Both the position numbers and the translations under genes were made by a program. Below are positions 15,759 to 25,306 of a DNA stretch of 56,026 nucleotides, in pieces. Each line of letters opens with the position of its first letter. Within the stretch, counting starts at the first letter, position 1. The notes beneath the pieces were generated by a model. The model saw only the letters and a program-made list of their open reading frames with translations. It searched no databases and was not told the origin of the DNA. This stretch comes from Nostocales cyanobacterium Centralia_MAG_434 (GTDB taxonomy: Bacteria; Cyanobacteriota; Cyanobacteriia; Cyanobacteriales; Nostocaceae): positions 1 through 56,026 of the forward strand of contig JAJPJF010000348.1 in the NCBI GenBank assembly GCA_021324415.1, given 5' to 3'.

Positions 15759-16961
15759 CTATACAAATTTCAGCGTAAATTCACACATGAAATCAACTCG
15801 ACCTTTACGTAACATTGCTGGGTCTAATCGTTCTGTCGTGTTGCAAGTCATCAATATAATCAATCTTTGCTGTATTTGAATTCCAGAGTCATCAATGATG
15901 CTTTGATATAACGTTCCATCCAATAAACTCAGAACGTGTTCTGTTTTGTTACTGTATTGTGCAACTTCAGAAGCGCGATTTTGGGCTAAATTATCAGCTT
16001 CGTTAATAATAATACAAACTCGTTCTAAATAAACTGGTGGGACAAAGTTGGCGATCGCATCATGATCCAAGATAAAAATGACATATCCTAAAGGCACAAG
16101 AATTTCCTGTGCAACTGCTTGTGTCCATGCCGTTTTACCTGTACCTGGTTCTCCATGTACTAAAACTGCCAGTTGTTTTTGATTAAGAATTGCCTGCTGT
16201 ACTGTATCAGTGAAGCTTTGAATATTGACTGGAAAACTGCGAATAGGAAATTGGCTGTTAACCTTGCCAACACGACTTTGATATCCACTCAGCATCACTG
16301 CTAAGTTATAAGTCGCTTTATTGATCAGTGGCGCTAGATTTTTTGCCATTAAAGTGTATTGTCGTCGTCCTCGATCATAAGGGTTAATTTGCAGCCAAAT
16401 ATCATACTTAGACCAATAAGCGTATACTGTATGGATGACATCTAGACGTTCCCAACTAACAAATTTTTCTACAGGGTAATAAAAATCCCGTTCTAAATAA
16501 TACTGAGTAATAATGTCAGGTCGGCTCAATAAATCTAATATTCTTAATATTGTGATTTCTTGTAGTCGATTTAGAACATAATCAATGGGAATGCTATTTC
16601 GACTGACAAATTGAACGGTAGGTGTCTCCGTACTTAGACTCTCTTTATAACGATAGTCTGGAGCAAAAGAGTCAGGCGTAATATAGTTCCAGTATTTTTC
16701 AACTTCGTAGCGAGTATTGTCGGAAACAACATTTAATAAATTTGCCCACCAGGTATAGTTGTTGCGACCCAGTGTATCAGCAATATTACTTGCCAAATTC
16801 AATGTTTTTTGAGTTAATTCTTGTGTATCGTTAAGTAGCAGTTCACAGATAAATCTCCAGTCAAATTCTCGATGCAATGGTCTCCAACCACTGGAGAGTA
16901 AACTTTGACGGTTAGTATTTGCATTGGTGCCTTCATGACTTCTATAATAGTCAAATTCCAT
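15759..16961 (-). CDS. AAA-family ATPase with an unassigned N-terminal region
   Basis: A 400-residue protein. The C-terminal 170 residues form an AAA module: Walker A HGEPGTGKTAW near residue 255, Walker B CIIINEADNL near 300, sensor-1 in ILMTCNTTERLDPAML, and an arginine-finger-like LRKGRVDF. Walker B has Asn-Glu rather than the usual Asp-Glu, as in some BCS1-like and cyanobacterial AAA proteins. The first 220 residues, rich in Tyr, Trp and Asn, match nothing I recognise and may bind a partner. No chaperone or protease gene is adjacent, so the role is open. Confidence 0.8.
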   Translation of the reverse strand: MEFDYYRSHEGTNANTNRQSLLSSGWRPLHREFDWRFICELLLNDTQELTQKTLNLASNIADTLGRNNYTWWANLLNVVSDNTRYEVEKYWNYITPDSFAPDYRYKESLSTETPTVQFVSRNSIPIDYVLNRLQEITILRILDLLSRPDIITQYYLERDFYYPVEKFVSWERLDVIHTVYAYWSKYDIWLQINPYDRGRRQYTLMAKNLAPLINKATYNLAVMLSGYQSRVGKVNSQFPIRSFPVNIQSFTDTVQQAILNQKQLAVLVHGEPGTGKTAWTQAVAQEILVPLGYVIFILDHDAIANFVPPVYLERVCIIINEADNLAQNRASEVAQYSNKTEHVLSLLDGTLYQSIIDDSGIQIQQRLIILMTCNTTERLDPAMLRKGRVDFMCEFTLKFV

Positions 16962-17595
16962 ATCTTTTATCGTGTAGTAATTAATAGCAAGTCAATAAAC
17001 TACGTGTTATTAATGTATCAGATTCAATAGAGTTTGTATTTTGATGGTAGATAATAAATATGTAAAACTAATCACAAAATTTCAATTTCGCGAAAACATG
17101 AAGTAATGATAGAAATCTGATAGAGACCCCAACCAAAAGTGTCGAATGGGAGTATCCCGATTTGGCTGATTTATTTTGTAGTGCGAGCATCTTGCTCGCG
17201 TGATATGTCTAGCAAGCAAGACGTGAGTGCAAAGCACACGCTTGGCGAACGCACTACTTATTCCATATTCCATTCAGAGGATGCTCTCGTCTCAAATAGT
17301 CAAAATTCTATGTAAATAATATTTGCCTTTGCTTAAGCAAAATTATGATGTGCAGTCACTCTATTGATGCATCCTTTTTGATCTGTCACCTGCAAGCTTA
17401 TAGATGTTTTTCGCTTGCTCATATAAATCCTTATTATATTACATTGTAATACATAAAAGCAGTTATGTCAATTTTTTTGCTTTTGTCAGAAAAGATTAAA
17501 AAATTATTCATTTTACTCCGGTTGTAACTTAATTTGCTGGTAGAGATTAATTGGGGGTTGCATCCCTAAATACCTAAGTCAAGCAAATTACCATC
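16962..17595. other. Non-coding stretch between the AAA gene and minD
   Basis: An AT-rich divergent intergenic region. Apart from the REP-like inverted repeat at 17178-17257, no gene is supported. An open frame over the repeat (17082-17273) has no recognisable features. Confidence 0.6.
17178..17257. repeat. REP-like inverted repeat
   Basis: It begins GTAGTGCGAGCATCTTGCTC and ends GCGAACGCACTAC, so GTAGTGCG and CGCACTAC are exact inverted ends. Internal AGCATCTTGCTCGC and GCAAGCAAGACG arms also pair. It resembles the dispersed hairpin repeats of filamentous cyanobacteria. Confidence 0.65.
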
Positions 17596-18423
17596 ATGAG
17601 TCGCATTATTGTCATTACTTCTGGCAAGGGAGGCGTGGGTAAAACCACTGTTACGGCTAATCTGGGTATGGCTTTAGCTAAGATGGGTCACCAAGTCGCA
17701 CTAGTTGATGCTGATTTTAACTTGAGAAATTTGGATTTGCTGCTGGGATTTGAAAAACGTATAGTCTATGGTGCACTAGACTTCTTAGCCGGAGAGTGTC
17801 GCTTGGAACAAGCATTAGTCAAAGATAAGCGACAATCTGGTTTAGTACTTCTGCCCGTGTCACAAAAACGTTCTCAAGAATCAGTCACTCCAGAACAGAT
17901 GCATCCGCTACTAAATGCGTTAGCACAAAAGTATCAATATGTGCTGGTAGATAGTCCAGCGGGAATCGAAAAGGGATTTGAGAATGCGATCGCTGCTGCT
18001 CATGAAGCGTTAATTGTGACAACTCCTGAAATTCCCTCAGTAAGGGATGCTGACCGTACAATTAAGTTACTACAAGCCCAAGGAATTGAAGCCATCAATT
18101 TGATTGTTAATCGTGTCAGACCCTTAATGACACGGGTGTTTAATCTCATGTCAGTCCAAGATGTTCAAGAACTTTTAGGAATTCCCCTAATTGGGGTGAT
18201 CCCTGAAGATGAAAGCGTCATTGTTGCTACCAATCATGGTGAACCTCTAGTATTAGCAGAAAATAAAACTGTTACTGCCGTTGCCTTTGAGAACATTGCT
18301 CATAGACTAGAAGGGAAAGCTGTAGAATTTCTTGACCTTGACTCACTTTATGATGAAGTCTCCGATACAGATGAGATGATAGACTCAACAACTAGCTTTG
18401 CTAATCTGTGTCCATACTTTTGA
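17596..18423 (+). CDS. minD: Septum-site-determining protein MinD paralogue
   Basis: A 275-residue ParA/MinD ATPase. The deviant Walker A is SGKGGVGKTTV (about residues 8-18, signature Lys present), VDADFNLRNLDLLLG is switch I, and VLVDSPAGIEKGFENA is Walker B/switch II. MinD positions the division ring by recruiting MinC and cycling with MinE on the membrane. Here neither minC nor minE is adjacent. The C-terminus (DTDEMIDSTTSFANLCPYF) is acidic rather than the usual basic amphipathic membrane-targeting helix. It may therefore be a second MinD-like protein with a changed role. Confidence 0.83.
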   Translation: MSRIIVITSGKGGVGKTTVTANLGMALAKMGHQVALVDADFNLRNLDLLLGFEKRIVYGALDFLAGECRLEQALVKDKRQSGLVLLPVSQKRSQESVTPEQMHPLLNALAQKYQYVLVDSPAGIEKGFENAIAAAHEALIVTTPEIPSVRDADRTIKLLQAQGIEAINLIVNRVRPLMTRVFNLMSVQDVQELLGIPLIGVIPEDESVIVATNHGEPLVLAENKTVTAVAFENIAHRLEGKAVEFLDLDSLYDEVSDTDEMIDSTTSFANLCPYF

Positions 18424-18691
18424 GAAGTTCCACAGATAGGGAGCCGATGCCCTTAACTAGACCCGATGAATGGATCAGTATCACAATATTAAATTCTGCT
18501 TAAGTATATTAAGTACTTATAGTTTATTTTTTATAATTCTTTTATTTTGTCTATAATTTGAGAAGAACTCTCTCACTTTGTCATCTGAGAAATCTATTTG
18601 CTTCTAAGCTGTTGGGTGAGGAAAAGTTCTTACTAAGGTAGGGTCAAAAAACGAGCCAATCTTTATTGAGCGCTTTCAAACCGCTTGCAGA

Positions 18692-19189
18692 ATGCCTCGT
18701 CTGTTCTCTAATCAGAAACAATCAAATATTGTCTCTTCTGGAGAAGTCATGGAGCTAGCAAGAGCGCATATGAGCGAGCATGAGTACAAATACTCCCAAC
18801 CGCCTGTTATTTTGGCAGTTGAGGATGATGATGATAACTTGTTACTTCTGAGTTACACTCTTGAGTCACTAGGCTGTAAAATCATTTGTCAAAAAGACAG
18901 CTCACTCACGGTGCTTGTAGCAAAGGAGTACCAACCAGACTTGATATTATTAGATATTGTATTGCCTAAATTGAGTGGGATTGATGTGGTACGCTGTCTA
19001 AAGCAAGAGCCACTTACTAGTCATATTAACGTAATAGCAGTTACAGCGTTAGCTACTGCCGAGGATAAAGAACGCATTCTAAAGTCAGGTTTTGATGACT
19101 ATATCAGTAAACCTTACATTATTGAAGATCTAGAGGCTATGGTTAACTATTATCTCTGCAAGAAAATGAATCCCTCAATCAACTTTTAA
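18692..19189 (+). CDS. Single-domain response regulator
   Basis: A 165-residue protein with a CheY-like receiver at about residues 38-160 and no output domain. The acidic pocket is AVEDDDDN, the phospho-acceptor Asp is in LILLDIVLPKLSG, the switch Thr in IAVTALATAEDK, and the conserved Lys in YISKPYI. The first 37 residues are not conserved, and internal ATGs at 18749 and 18770 are alternative starts. It lies upstream of, and transcribed toward, the DUF2294 gene. A partner kinase is not evident. Confidence 0.82.
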   Translation: MPRLFSNQKQSNIVSSGEVMELARAHMSEHEYKYSQPPVILAVEDDDDNLLLLSYTLESLGCKIICQKDSSLTVLVAKEYQPDLILLDIVLPKLSGIDVVRCLKQEPLTSHINVIAVTALATAEDKERILKSGFDDYISKPYIIEDLEAMVNYYLCKKMNPSINF

Positions 19190-19219
19190 TCGCTATTGAC
19201 AATAACTCTCTCAAGACTT

Positions 19220-19648
19220 TCAACTATCGCTTTTGCTAGTAGGTGAACCTTTTTTCTTAATTTTTGAAGCCGAAGCATTATGGCGGATAGTGGGTGGCTC
19301 ATTCAAAAGAGCAATGATTCCTGTACGCCCTGTTTCCAGGGTAGCATCACTCAGTAGATCAACTACAGTAACCTGTAAAATCTCTTCAATCAATGCCTTT
19401 ATTTTTGGCTGAATTGCAATATCTAAATCAGAGTGGACTTGCTCTGCCAGTTCTTGTCTACCTGTTTGGGCAAGTAATTGCTCGGGTTGTGTGATCGAGT
19501 CTTCCAACAAGATCACTAGATTTTGCTCAGATAGTTGACAGGTCACTTTATTAGGCTGATGTCCTAGAGACTCACGATACAAAGCTTGAATACCTTGTGC
19601 GATTGTTCTTTCCACTTGACCACGTGTGGGAGTTGAGGTCGTCGTCAT
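19220..19648 (-). CDS. DUF2294 / MpsC-family protein
   Basis: A 142-residue protein with the DUF2294 pattern: TRGQVERTIAQGIQALYRES at the N-terminus, GHQPNKVTCQLSEQNLVILL, and a C-terminal DLDIAIQPKIKALIEEIL followed by the characteristic SDATLETGRTGIIALL. The family is named for a membrane-potential-generating system (MpsC) in Firmicutes, but in cyanobacteria the function is unknown. The last 25 residues are a basic, Ser/Lys-rich tail. It is convergent with the response regulator at 18692-19189. Confidence 0.8.
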   Translation of the reverse strand: MTTTSTPTRGQVERTIAQGIQALYRESLGHQPNKVTCQLSEQNLVILLEDSITQPEQLLAQTGRQELAEQVHSDLDIAIQPKIKALIEEILQVTVVDLLSDATLETGRTGIIALLNEPPTIRHNASASKIKKKGSPTSKSDS

Positions 19649-19939
19649 ATGTTTTTGATGTTCTTTTCTGTTCCTAAGGTTTTGATAAAGTTATTTACAA
19701 CAAAAATAAGGCTTATAGAAAAGTTGGATGCAACCTTTCCAAAACCAAAGCGTTTTAGCAACCAATCCTAATAAATGGCATTGATAGCTTTTCAGGAGTT
19801 AATAGTGATGAACCATCATATTAGAGATATTAGCAGTTAGTTATGCTTAGGGAAACCACTCTGCTGCAGTATTTCTTGTCGGTGCTGTCTAATCTCTAAG
19901 TCAGAGATAATCTCTGAACCTACCAAACGAAGTGATGAA

Positions 19940-21067
19940 TTATAATTCCTTTGGTAGTTGTACAGTAAATACACTGCCTTTGTTAAGTTCGGAAGATACA
20001 TCGATTTTCCCGTTATGGGACTCGACTATGCGCCGTGATAAATGTAGACCCAAGCCACTACCAGCTCGTTTATTCTTACCTTGACGAAATCGTTCAAACA
20101 GTATTGCCTGATCCTCTGGAGAAATTCCATATCCCGTGTCTTCTACCTCTACAATGACCCAAGTTTTCTCATCAGGAAGTGTTGTTTTCTCATAAATACG
20201 AATGTTGATACCTCCTGTATCTGTAAACTTGATTGCATTTCCAATTAAGTTGCTTATCACTCTTCGTAGTTCTAGACGATCGCCCATCACTACACCAGCA
20301 TTTGCGCTTTCTTGCTCTAAATGACTAGCATCTATATTGATACTCAGGCTTTTTTCAAGTGCAAGAGGGCTGAGTTCTTGAACAACTTCTTGAATTATTT
20401 TCTGAAGATTGCATGGTTCGGATTGGAGAGTCTTTTTACCTGCCTCAAAACGGTACACCTCTAGGAGGTTGTTCACCATTTCTAACAAACTTTGATTGCT
20501 ACGAATCATCGCAGCGATCGCCTGTTTCATTTCTGGCGAGATCGTACAAAAGGTTTCGTTTGCAAACAAATTGAGCATTCGATCTGCTGCAACTAAAGGT
20601 GTTCGCAAATCATGAGTCATTCTAGAAACAAAGTCCTCTCGTTGACGTGCCATTTTTTGTTGTTCGTCAAGGCTATGCTTCAGACGCAGCAGTGATCTCA
20701 CCCTTGCTAATAGTTCATCTTGATCAAACGGTTTGCGAATGAAATCGTCTGCTCCTACATCTAGCGCTTCGACAACACTCACTTCATGAAAGGCTGTTAA
20801 TAATAGGATAGGAATGTATGGTAATTCTTCTTGATTGTTCCGAATACGGCGCGTTACCTCATAACCATCCATGCCTGGCATCATCACATCTAGTAAAATC
20901 AAATCAGGTGGAGATTGTGTAATAGACTTAAGAGCATTTGGACCATCAGAAACTAATTCAACTTCGTATCCTTCTACTTCTAAAATTGTTTGTAATAAAA
21001 TTAGGTTATCAGGCGTATCGTCAACAGCTAAAATACGTTCTATTTTATAATTTTTACTAAAAAACAT
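19940..21067 (-). CDS. Response regulator-histidine kinase hybrid
   Basis: A 375-residue protein with an N-terminal receiver (about 10-130; LILLDVMMPGMDGYEVTRRI carries the Asp and FIRKPFDQ the Lys) and a C-terminal kinase. HisKA has an intact phospho-acceptor in RMTHDLRTPLVAADRML (about residue 155). HATPase_c shows NLIGNAIKFTDTGG (N box), VEVEDTGYGISPEDQ (G1) and GSGLGLHLSRRIVESHNGK (G2). There is no membrane segment, so it is a soluble relay protein, possibly reading phosphorylation through its receiver. No promoter is evident, but a long non-coding region lies upstream. Confidence 0.88.
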   Translation of the reverse strand: MFFSKNYKIERILAVDDTPDNLILLQTILEVEGYEVELVSDGPNALKSITQSPPDLILLDVMMPGMDGYEVTRRIRNNQEELPYIPILLLTAFHEVSVVEALDVGADDFIRKPFDQDELLARVRSLLRLKHSLDEQQKMARQREDFVSRMTHDLRTPLVAADRMLNLFANETFCTISPEMKQAIAAMIRSNQSLLEMVNNLLEVYRFEAGKKTLQSEPCNLQKIIQEVVQELSPLALEKSLSINIDASHLEQESANAGVVMGDRLELRRVISNLIGNAIKFTDTGGINIRIYEKTTLPDEKTWVIVEVEDTGYGISPEDQAILFERFRQGKNKRAGSGLGLHLSRRIVESHNGKIDVSSELNKGSVFTVQLPKEL

Positions 21068-21552
21068 AGTTTATAAGCTAGCCCAACGAATTTTACAAAA
21101 CTATATAACTTAGCTTTACTTGTAGAAATTACATCTAAAAAACTTTTTCTTCTTGGAGTCCATATCTATCATCTTTTATTTTTTTAGCGAGTTGTTTTTT
21201 TCAAGAAACACTTTTATTAGTTCTATTTAATATTACTAATAAAAATAATCTGTGATGTGATTAGCACTTTAAGAGATTAACATTGCTTAGAGAGCAAAAT
21301 CACTAAAAATTTAATCACATTGAATTCTTAATGTCTACTAGATTATAAAAGTTTCATTGGTCTGAACCTTTACCTAACATCCATTACATTCAACTGTTTC
21401 AACCCCCAATTCTAGATGTAGTATGTGAATTATAAATGCCTTTTATGTATTTTCCTTCAGTTCAACACTGTTTTTTAGCTCCACCGACTTTGAATTAAGA
21501 GTAGCAGTATTTAGATATTTACCATCATCCAATGACCTAGATCCGGATAAAT

Positions 21553-21608
21553 AACTACTAGCTGTGGCTATTCTTCTCGATAGCGAGAAATAGCCATAAG
21601 TAGTAGTT
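21553..21608. repeat. Long imperfect hairpin
   Basis: Outer arms AACTACTA and TAGTAGTT pair perfectly, inner arms TGGCTATT and ATAGCCA pair, and TTCTCG/CGAGAA closes the loop. The 56-base structure lies about 490 bases upstream of the hybrid kinase start. It may be part of a small RNA or a miniature repeat element. Confidence 0.65.
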
Positions 21609-21784
21609 TAATACTTAGCGTGCTTGCATCCTCATATTAAACATATGGGTTGACATCCGTCTTCACCCATTAGTTGGACTTGCAGGCAAAGTTGTACCTC
21701 CCATAAGTCTGAACAATCTCATATAACACCACAGATGTCCATTTTTGTGGTCTTTAAGAGAAATGATCTATAGCTAGATTTCTC

Positions 21785-21938
21785 ACTTGTGAGAAATCCG
21801 GGGTGTAGGGAGTCGGGTGTAGGGTGTAGGGGAACAAGTGCGTACCACCAATGGTTGTCTGCGGACTTCAATAAATTTCTTCCTCACCACACCCCACACC
21901 CCACACCCTGTATTTCCAATTTGTGAGAAATCCGGGTA
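21785..21938. repeat. Flanking direct repeats with inverted GGGTGTA core
   Basis: CTTGTGAGAAATCCGGG near 21786 and TTTGTGAGAAATCCGGG near 21921 flank GGGTGTAGGGTGTAGGGG and, further on, CACACCCCACACCCCACACC. The two G/C-rich parts are roughly complementary and could form a long hairpin. Confidence 0.55.
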
Positions 21939-22067
21939 TAACTTACGGGAGAATACAAGCCATATTTAATTATTTATTTAACAAATTATTGATTTTTGTA
22001 AAAATGAATACGTTATCATTATCACTATTTCAGCAGCATTTATTTATTAATAAAAAATTTTGTGATC

Positions 22068-22108
22068 GAGAACAAATAATTATTCGCTAGGGTTAGGCAT
22101 AGGGCATA
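22068..22108. repeat. Dispersed intergenic repeat, copy 3 (diverged)
   Basis: GAGAACAAATAATTATTCGC followed by TAGGGTTAGGCATAGGGCATA. It matches copies 1 and 2 at 1128 and 13701, with several substitutions. Confidence 0.55.
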
Positions 22109-22691
22109 GGAAGAAAACAAGAGATTTAATAGCCTTAACATAGTTGGATATTTTCCAACAACGTACTTAGCCTATAAATTGCTTCTTTTTGTGAATCTAT
22201 TTGTTTATGAGACCTTGTATGAATTGCAGCCATTGCCGGGCTCATACAGAATCGACTATAATTCAAATAAATATTCCAACGAATTTGATTAGCTAGCTAT
22301 ATATCCCAAGCTAGATATTTATCAGGCTTATTTGATAAAAGCAGCGTGAATTCCCTATTTCTATTGGTGGATGCCTGTTTGGTTGAATATCATCTATCTT
22401 TAGTTTTGAAAATTAGAAGAAAAAATTGACAAAATGTTCGGCTCAGGGCAGACGCAATTAGGAGACATGCATGAACTATGAGACTCTAAAACTCACGTAG
22501 TCAATTACATCAGTGCTATCGTAGCGTTAGCGAAGCATAAGCTTTGGCTAAACATAACTTCAAAAACAGAGTTTCTTTGAAACTAAAATTTAAGGATGAG
22601 GAACATTGACCCTGAATGAGTTAGGCGTCGGTTTTTCTCTTCAAGTATACAATTTTACTTTCTTCCCCCTTTGATTTCGGTGAGTGTAAAG

Positions 22692-23411
22692 ATGAGCGAA
22701 ATTAGTATTGTTTTAATTGAAGACCATGACTTGACTCGAATGGGGCTTAAAGCTGCATTACAGTCCAATAGTACACTAAAGGTCATTGGAGAAGCAGCAA
22801 ATGCAACCAAAGGGCTAAAACTGTTGGAAACAGCTAAGCCAGATGTAGCCGTTGTAGACATTGGCTTACCCGACATGGATGGAATTGAACTCACTCGCCA
22901 GTTCAGACAATTCCAAACACAAAGTGGGGACACATCAACTAAGATTCTTGTGCTAACAATGGATCATACAGAAGATGCCGTTCTTGCAGCTTTTGCAGCA
23001 GGAGCAGATTCTTACTACATGAAAGACACAAGCATTGATAAGTTAACAGAGGCGATCCAAGCAACTCATACCGGTAACTCCTGGATAGATCCAGCGATCG
23101 CCAATGTGGTGCTCCAGCAAATGCGGCAAGGATTACCCACTAACCAACAATCGGATAAACCCAAGACTGTAAAAATTGAAGCATTACCGTCTGAGTATGA
23201 ACAAGTTCTAGAGACATATCCTTTAACACAACGAGAATTGGAAATTTTGGAGTTAATTGTAGCTGGATGTAGCAACGGTCAAATTGCTGAGAAACTTTAC
23301 ATCACAGTTGGTACTGTTAAGACCCATGTTCGCAATATCTTGAATAAACTCTGTGCAGATGATCGAACTCAAGCTGCTGTGCGTGCTCTTCGTTCTGGGT
23401 TAGTTGCATAA
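22692..23411 (+). CDS. NarL/LuxR-type response regulator
   Basis: A two-component transcription factor of about 239 residues. The receiver covers about 1-125, with phospho-acceptor Asp in VVDIGLPDMDGIELTR and switch/Lys in YYMKDTSI. The C-terminal LuxR helix-turn-helix (about 170-235) is LTQRELEILELIVAGCSNGQ followed by GTVKTHVRNILNKL. I start at the ATG at 22692 rather than a TTG seven codons upstream, because MSEISIVLIEDHDLT is the normal receiver start. Transcribed away from the hybrid kinase across the long intergenic region. No cognate kinase is adjacent. Confidence 0.88.
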   Translation: MSEISIVLIEDHDLTRMGLKAALQSNSTLKVIGEAANATKGLKLLETAKPDVAVVDIGLPDMDGIELTRQFRQFQTQSGDTSTKILVLTMDHTEDAVLAAFAAGADSYYMKDTSIDKLTEAIQATHTGNSWIDPAIANVVLQQMRQGLPTNQQSDKPKTVKIEALPSEYEQVLETYPLTQRELEILELIVAGCSNGQIAEKLYITVGTVKTHVRNILNKLCADDRTQAAVRALRSGLVA

Positions 23412-23592
23412 AAGCTTACCTAAGGCAGCACTTACTGTGAGAAAATCTCAAGAACGAAAAGCTAAATAGCTTTTTGTTACACTCTTTAAGAAAGGGGACA
23501 GTTAGGTGATGAGGAGCTACAGTTTTGGTTAGGTAATCGGTATGCTCCAATATTGTAGAGAGAGGATAAGTGTCTTTATTGACCAATTAGGT

Positions 23593-23618
23593 AAAGACGT
23601 TGCACTGCAACGTCTTTT
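23593..23618. terminator. Bidirectional terminator between convergent genes
   Basis: AAAGACGTTGC and GCAACGTCTTT form a perfect 11-bp stem with a 3-base loop, with T-runs on both strands. It lies between the convergent response-regulator gene and the ChaB gene. Confidence 0.85.
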
Positions 23619-23635
23619 ATCACCCAATTTGTTAA

Positions 23636-24406
23636 CTAAGCACGGGTTTTTGCTCTTGACCACACACCATTCTCATCCTCATCATATTTTTGATGAACTG
23701 CCTCCCAAGCAGCTTGCTCAGCTTTAGTTTCGTCGTTATTATTCTCGTTTAATGCAGCATTGTATCGCTCAACAAATAGATGCTGAGCTTCCGTAGAAAG
23801 ATGAGAACGCACCTCTGGGGAAAGATCTTCTGGACTGTTACAACCAGAAGAACAAGCACGTGGTAAAGCTTTCTCTATCGTGTGAATTTCCTCACCACCA
23901 GCGCTTTCCATAAGAAGTTGATATTCGCCAGTACGATCAGCAGGAACTTCTGCCATCACCAAAAATTCCCCTGCTTGTAAGCGGGTTTGATAAATGGTGG
24001 CTTTATCTTCTGGCATCCCTAATGTAGTCAGTACTGATACTAAACCTGCACCTGCACTACCAGCGATCGCTCCAGTTGCAGCACCCAGCAATACAGCGCC
24101 AATGGGACCTGCTGCCACAATTGGACCAACAAAAGGAATGAAAAGTACACCTACACCTGTTAGTAAGCTGAGCAATGAACCAAACAAGGAACCGAAAATA
24201 GCACCTGTTCTTAAACCACCCAGAATCACATCTCTCTTAGTAATAAAGCCAGCAATTCGAGTTTCAGCCTGAAAGTTTCTACCCATTACAGAGATGTGGT
24301 CTCTAGGCACCTTTCGATCTAGCAAACGCCGAATGACATTATTGACCTGTTTCTCTTCTTTAAAGACAGCAGAGATTGTACGTTCTGGTTTATAGACTTC
24401 CGGCAC
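23636..24406 (-). CDS. General-stress/glycine-zipper protein with C-terminal ChaB domain
   Basis: A 256-residue protein in three parts. An N-terminal segment (about 1-55; [20 protein letters not shown]) resembles general-stress-protein modules that bind or pack at membranes. The middle is glycine/alanine-rich (about 62-135; [20 protein letters not shown] and [19 protein letters not shown]), probably a membrane-inserting glycine zipper. The C-terminal 55 residues, with [18 protein letters not shown] and [18 protein letters not shown], are a ChaB-like domain. No enzymatic residues are visible. It neighbours Dps and a low-temperature-induced-like gene, suggesting a stress role. Confidence 0.8.
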   Translation of the reverse strand: MPEVYKPERTISAVFKEEKQVNNVIRRLLDRKVPRDHISVMGRNFQAETRIAGFITKRDVILGGLRTGAIFGSLFGSLLSLLTGVGVLFIPFVGPIVAAGPIGAVLLGAATGAIAGSAGAGLVSVLTTLGMPEDKATIYQTRLQAGEFLVMAEVPADRTGEYQLLMESAGGEEIHTIEKALPRACSSGCNSPEDLSPEVRSHLSTEAQHLFVERYNAALNENNNDETKAEQAAWEAVHQKYDEDENGVWSRAKTRA

Positions 24407-24544
24407 TGTAGCACTCCTTATTGATTGCTTTTGGATTTATTGGATTTAAAAGAGAGTTGAACTGATTGGTGGTCAATGGTTAGCTATTGGCAATTTTCTA
24501 AGCAACTACTAACAACCAACCATTAACATCACCATACACTATTG

Positions 24545-25084
24545 CTATACGCCTACTGCTGTTTTGTTTTGTGGGGATGGCTGAGAGCCGTCTGACTCAA
24601 TTGACTGTCCTTCAATAAAGGAACGCAGCATCCATGCCATTTCTTCATGACCTTCCATCAATCCAGTCAAGAAGTCAGCAGTTCCTTCATCATGAAATTC
24701 TTCACTACAACGATCTATATGTTCTCTAAGATTCCGAATAATTTGCTCATGGTCTTCTACTAATTGAGCAACCATCCCAGTTGCTGTCGGAACTTCACCA
24801 GCATGCTCTTTTAAGGTAGCAAGCTTCAAAAATCCTTCCATAGTACCAATGGGATAACCACCAAGAGCACGAACTCGCTCAGCGACAGCATCAATATTTT
24901 CAGTTAGAGTCGTGTAATGTTCTTCCCAGAGTTTATGTAAGGTTCGAAACTGAGGTCCAACAACATCCCAGTGATACTTTTTCGTTTTTACTAACAGTAA
25001 ATAAGCATCTGCCAGATCTTGATTTAGCAGTTGAATTACACCTGTACGTTGCTCGTCTGTCAACCCGATATTTACTCTACGCAT
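24545..25084 (-). CDS. Dps-family ferritin-like DNA-protection protein
   Basis: A ferritin-like protein of about 179 residues that oxidises and stores iron using peroxide and can bind DNA. Ferroxidase residues are visible in KKYHWDVVGPQFRTLH (two His), EEHYTTLTENIDAVAER (Asp/Glu) and the later DHEQIIRNLREHID helix. The ATG at 25084 is preceded by GAGGAA at eight bases, so it is chosen over a TTG at 25117. The C-terminal tail (SDGSQPSPQNKTAVGV) is flexible. Neighbouring stress genes fit an oxidative-stress role. Confidence 0.88.
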   Translation of the reverse strand: MRRVNIGLTDEQRTGVIQLLNQDLADAYLLLVKTKKYHWDVVGPQFRTLHKLWEEHYTTLTENIDAVAERVRALGGYPIGTMEGFLKLATLKEHAGEVPTATGMVAQLVEDHEQIIRNLREHIDRCSEEFHDEGTADFLTGLMEGHEEMAWMLRSFIEGQSIESDGSQPSPQNKTAVGV

Positions 25085-25229
25085 TGTTATAAATTCCTCA
25101 GCTATCTTCTTTTCCAAGTTGACAAATTTAAGGTCTAAACTACATCATTCCTAAGAAAGATTATGATTTGTTAATTAATTTATGGATTCAAAAGTAATTG
25201 TATTTTCGACATGACTATTCAAAGTCTCA

Positions 25230-25262
25230 GAATCCTGGTTTTTTTGAGAAACCGGGATTCTC
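25230..25262. repeat. Hairpin in the intergenic region
   Basis: AGAATCCTGGTTT and AAACCGGGATTCT pair with one G-T mismatch around a 7-base loop. It lies in the gap between the low-temperature-induced-like gene and dps and could end a minus-strand transcript. Confidence 0.5.
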
Positions 25263-25306
25263 AATCCTCATGAATAATTTATATGTTTAACACATAAACA
25301 CTAAAA

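Larger units (their letters stand above)
21068..22691. other. 1.6-kb region without genes
   Basis: AT-rich sequence between divergently transcribed two-component genes. It contains a strong hairpin (21553-21608), direct repeats of GTGAGAAATCCGGG flanking GGGTGTAGGGTGTAGGGG and its approximate complement (21785-21938), a copy of the dispersed repeat (22068-22108) and a GTAGCGTTAGCGAAGC REP-like motif near 22518. No frame looks coding. A small RNA is possible. Confidence 0.6.

Noticed and set aside
17082-17273. A 63-residue open frame on the minus strand
   Set aside because: It covers the REP-like inverted repeat and has no conserved features or ribosome site.
23542-23727. A 61-residue plus-strand frame
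   Set aside because: It runs through a bidirectional terminator and into the 3' end of the opposing ChaB gene.
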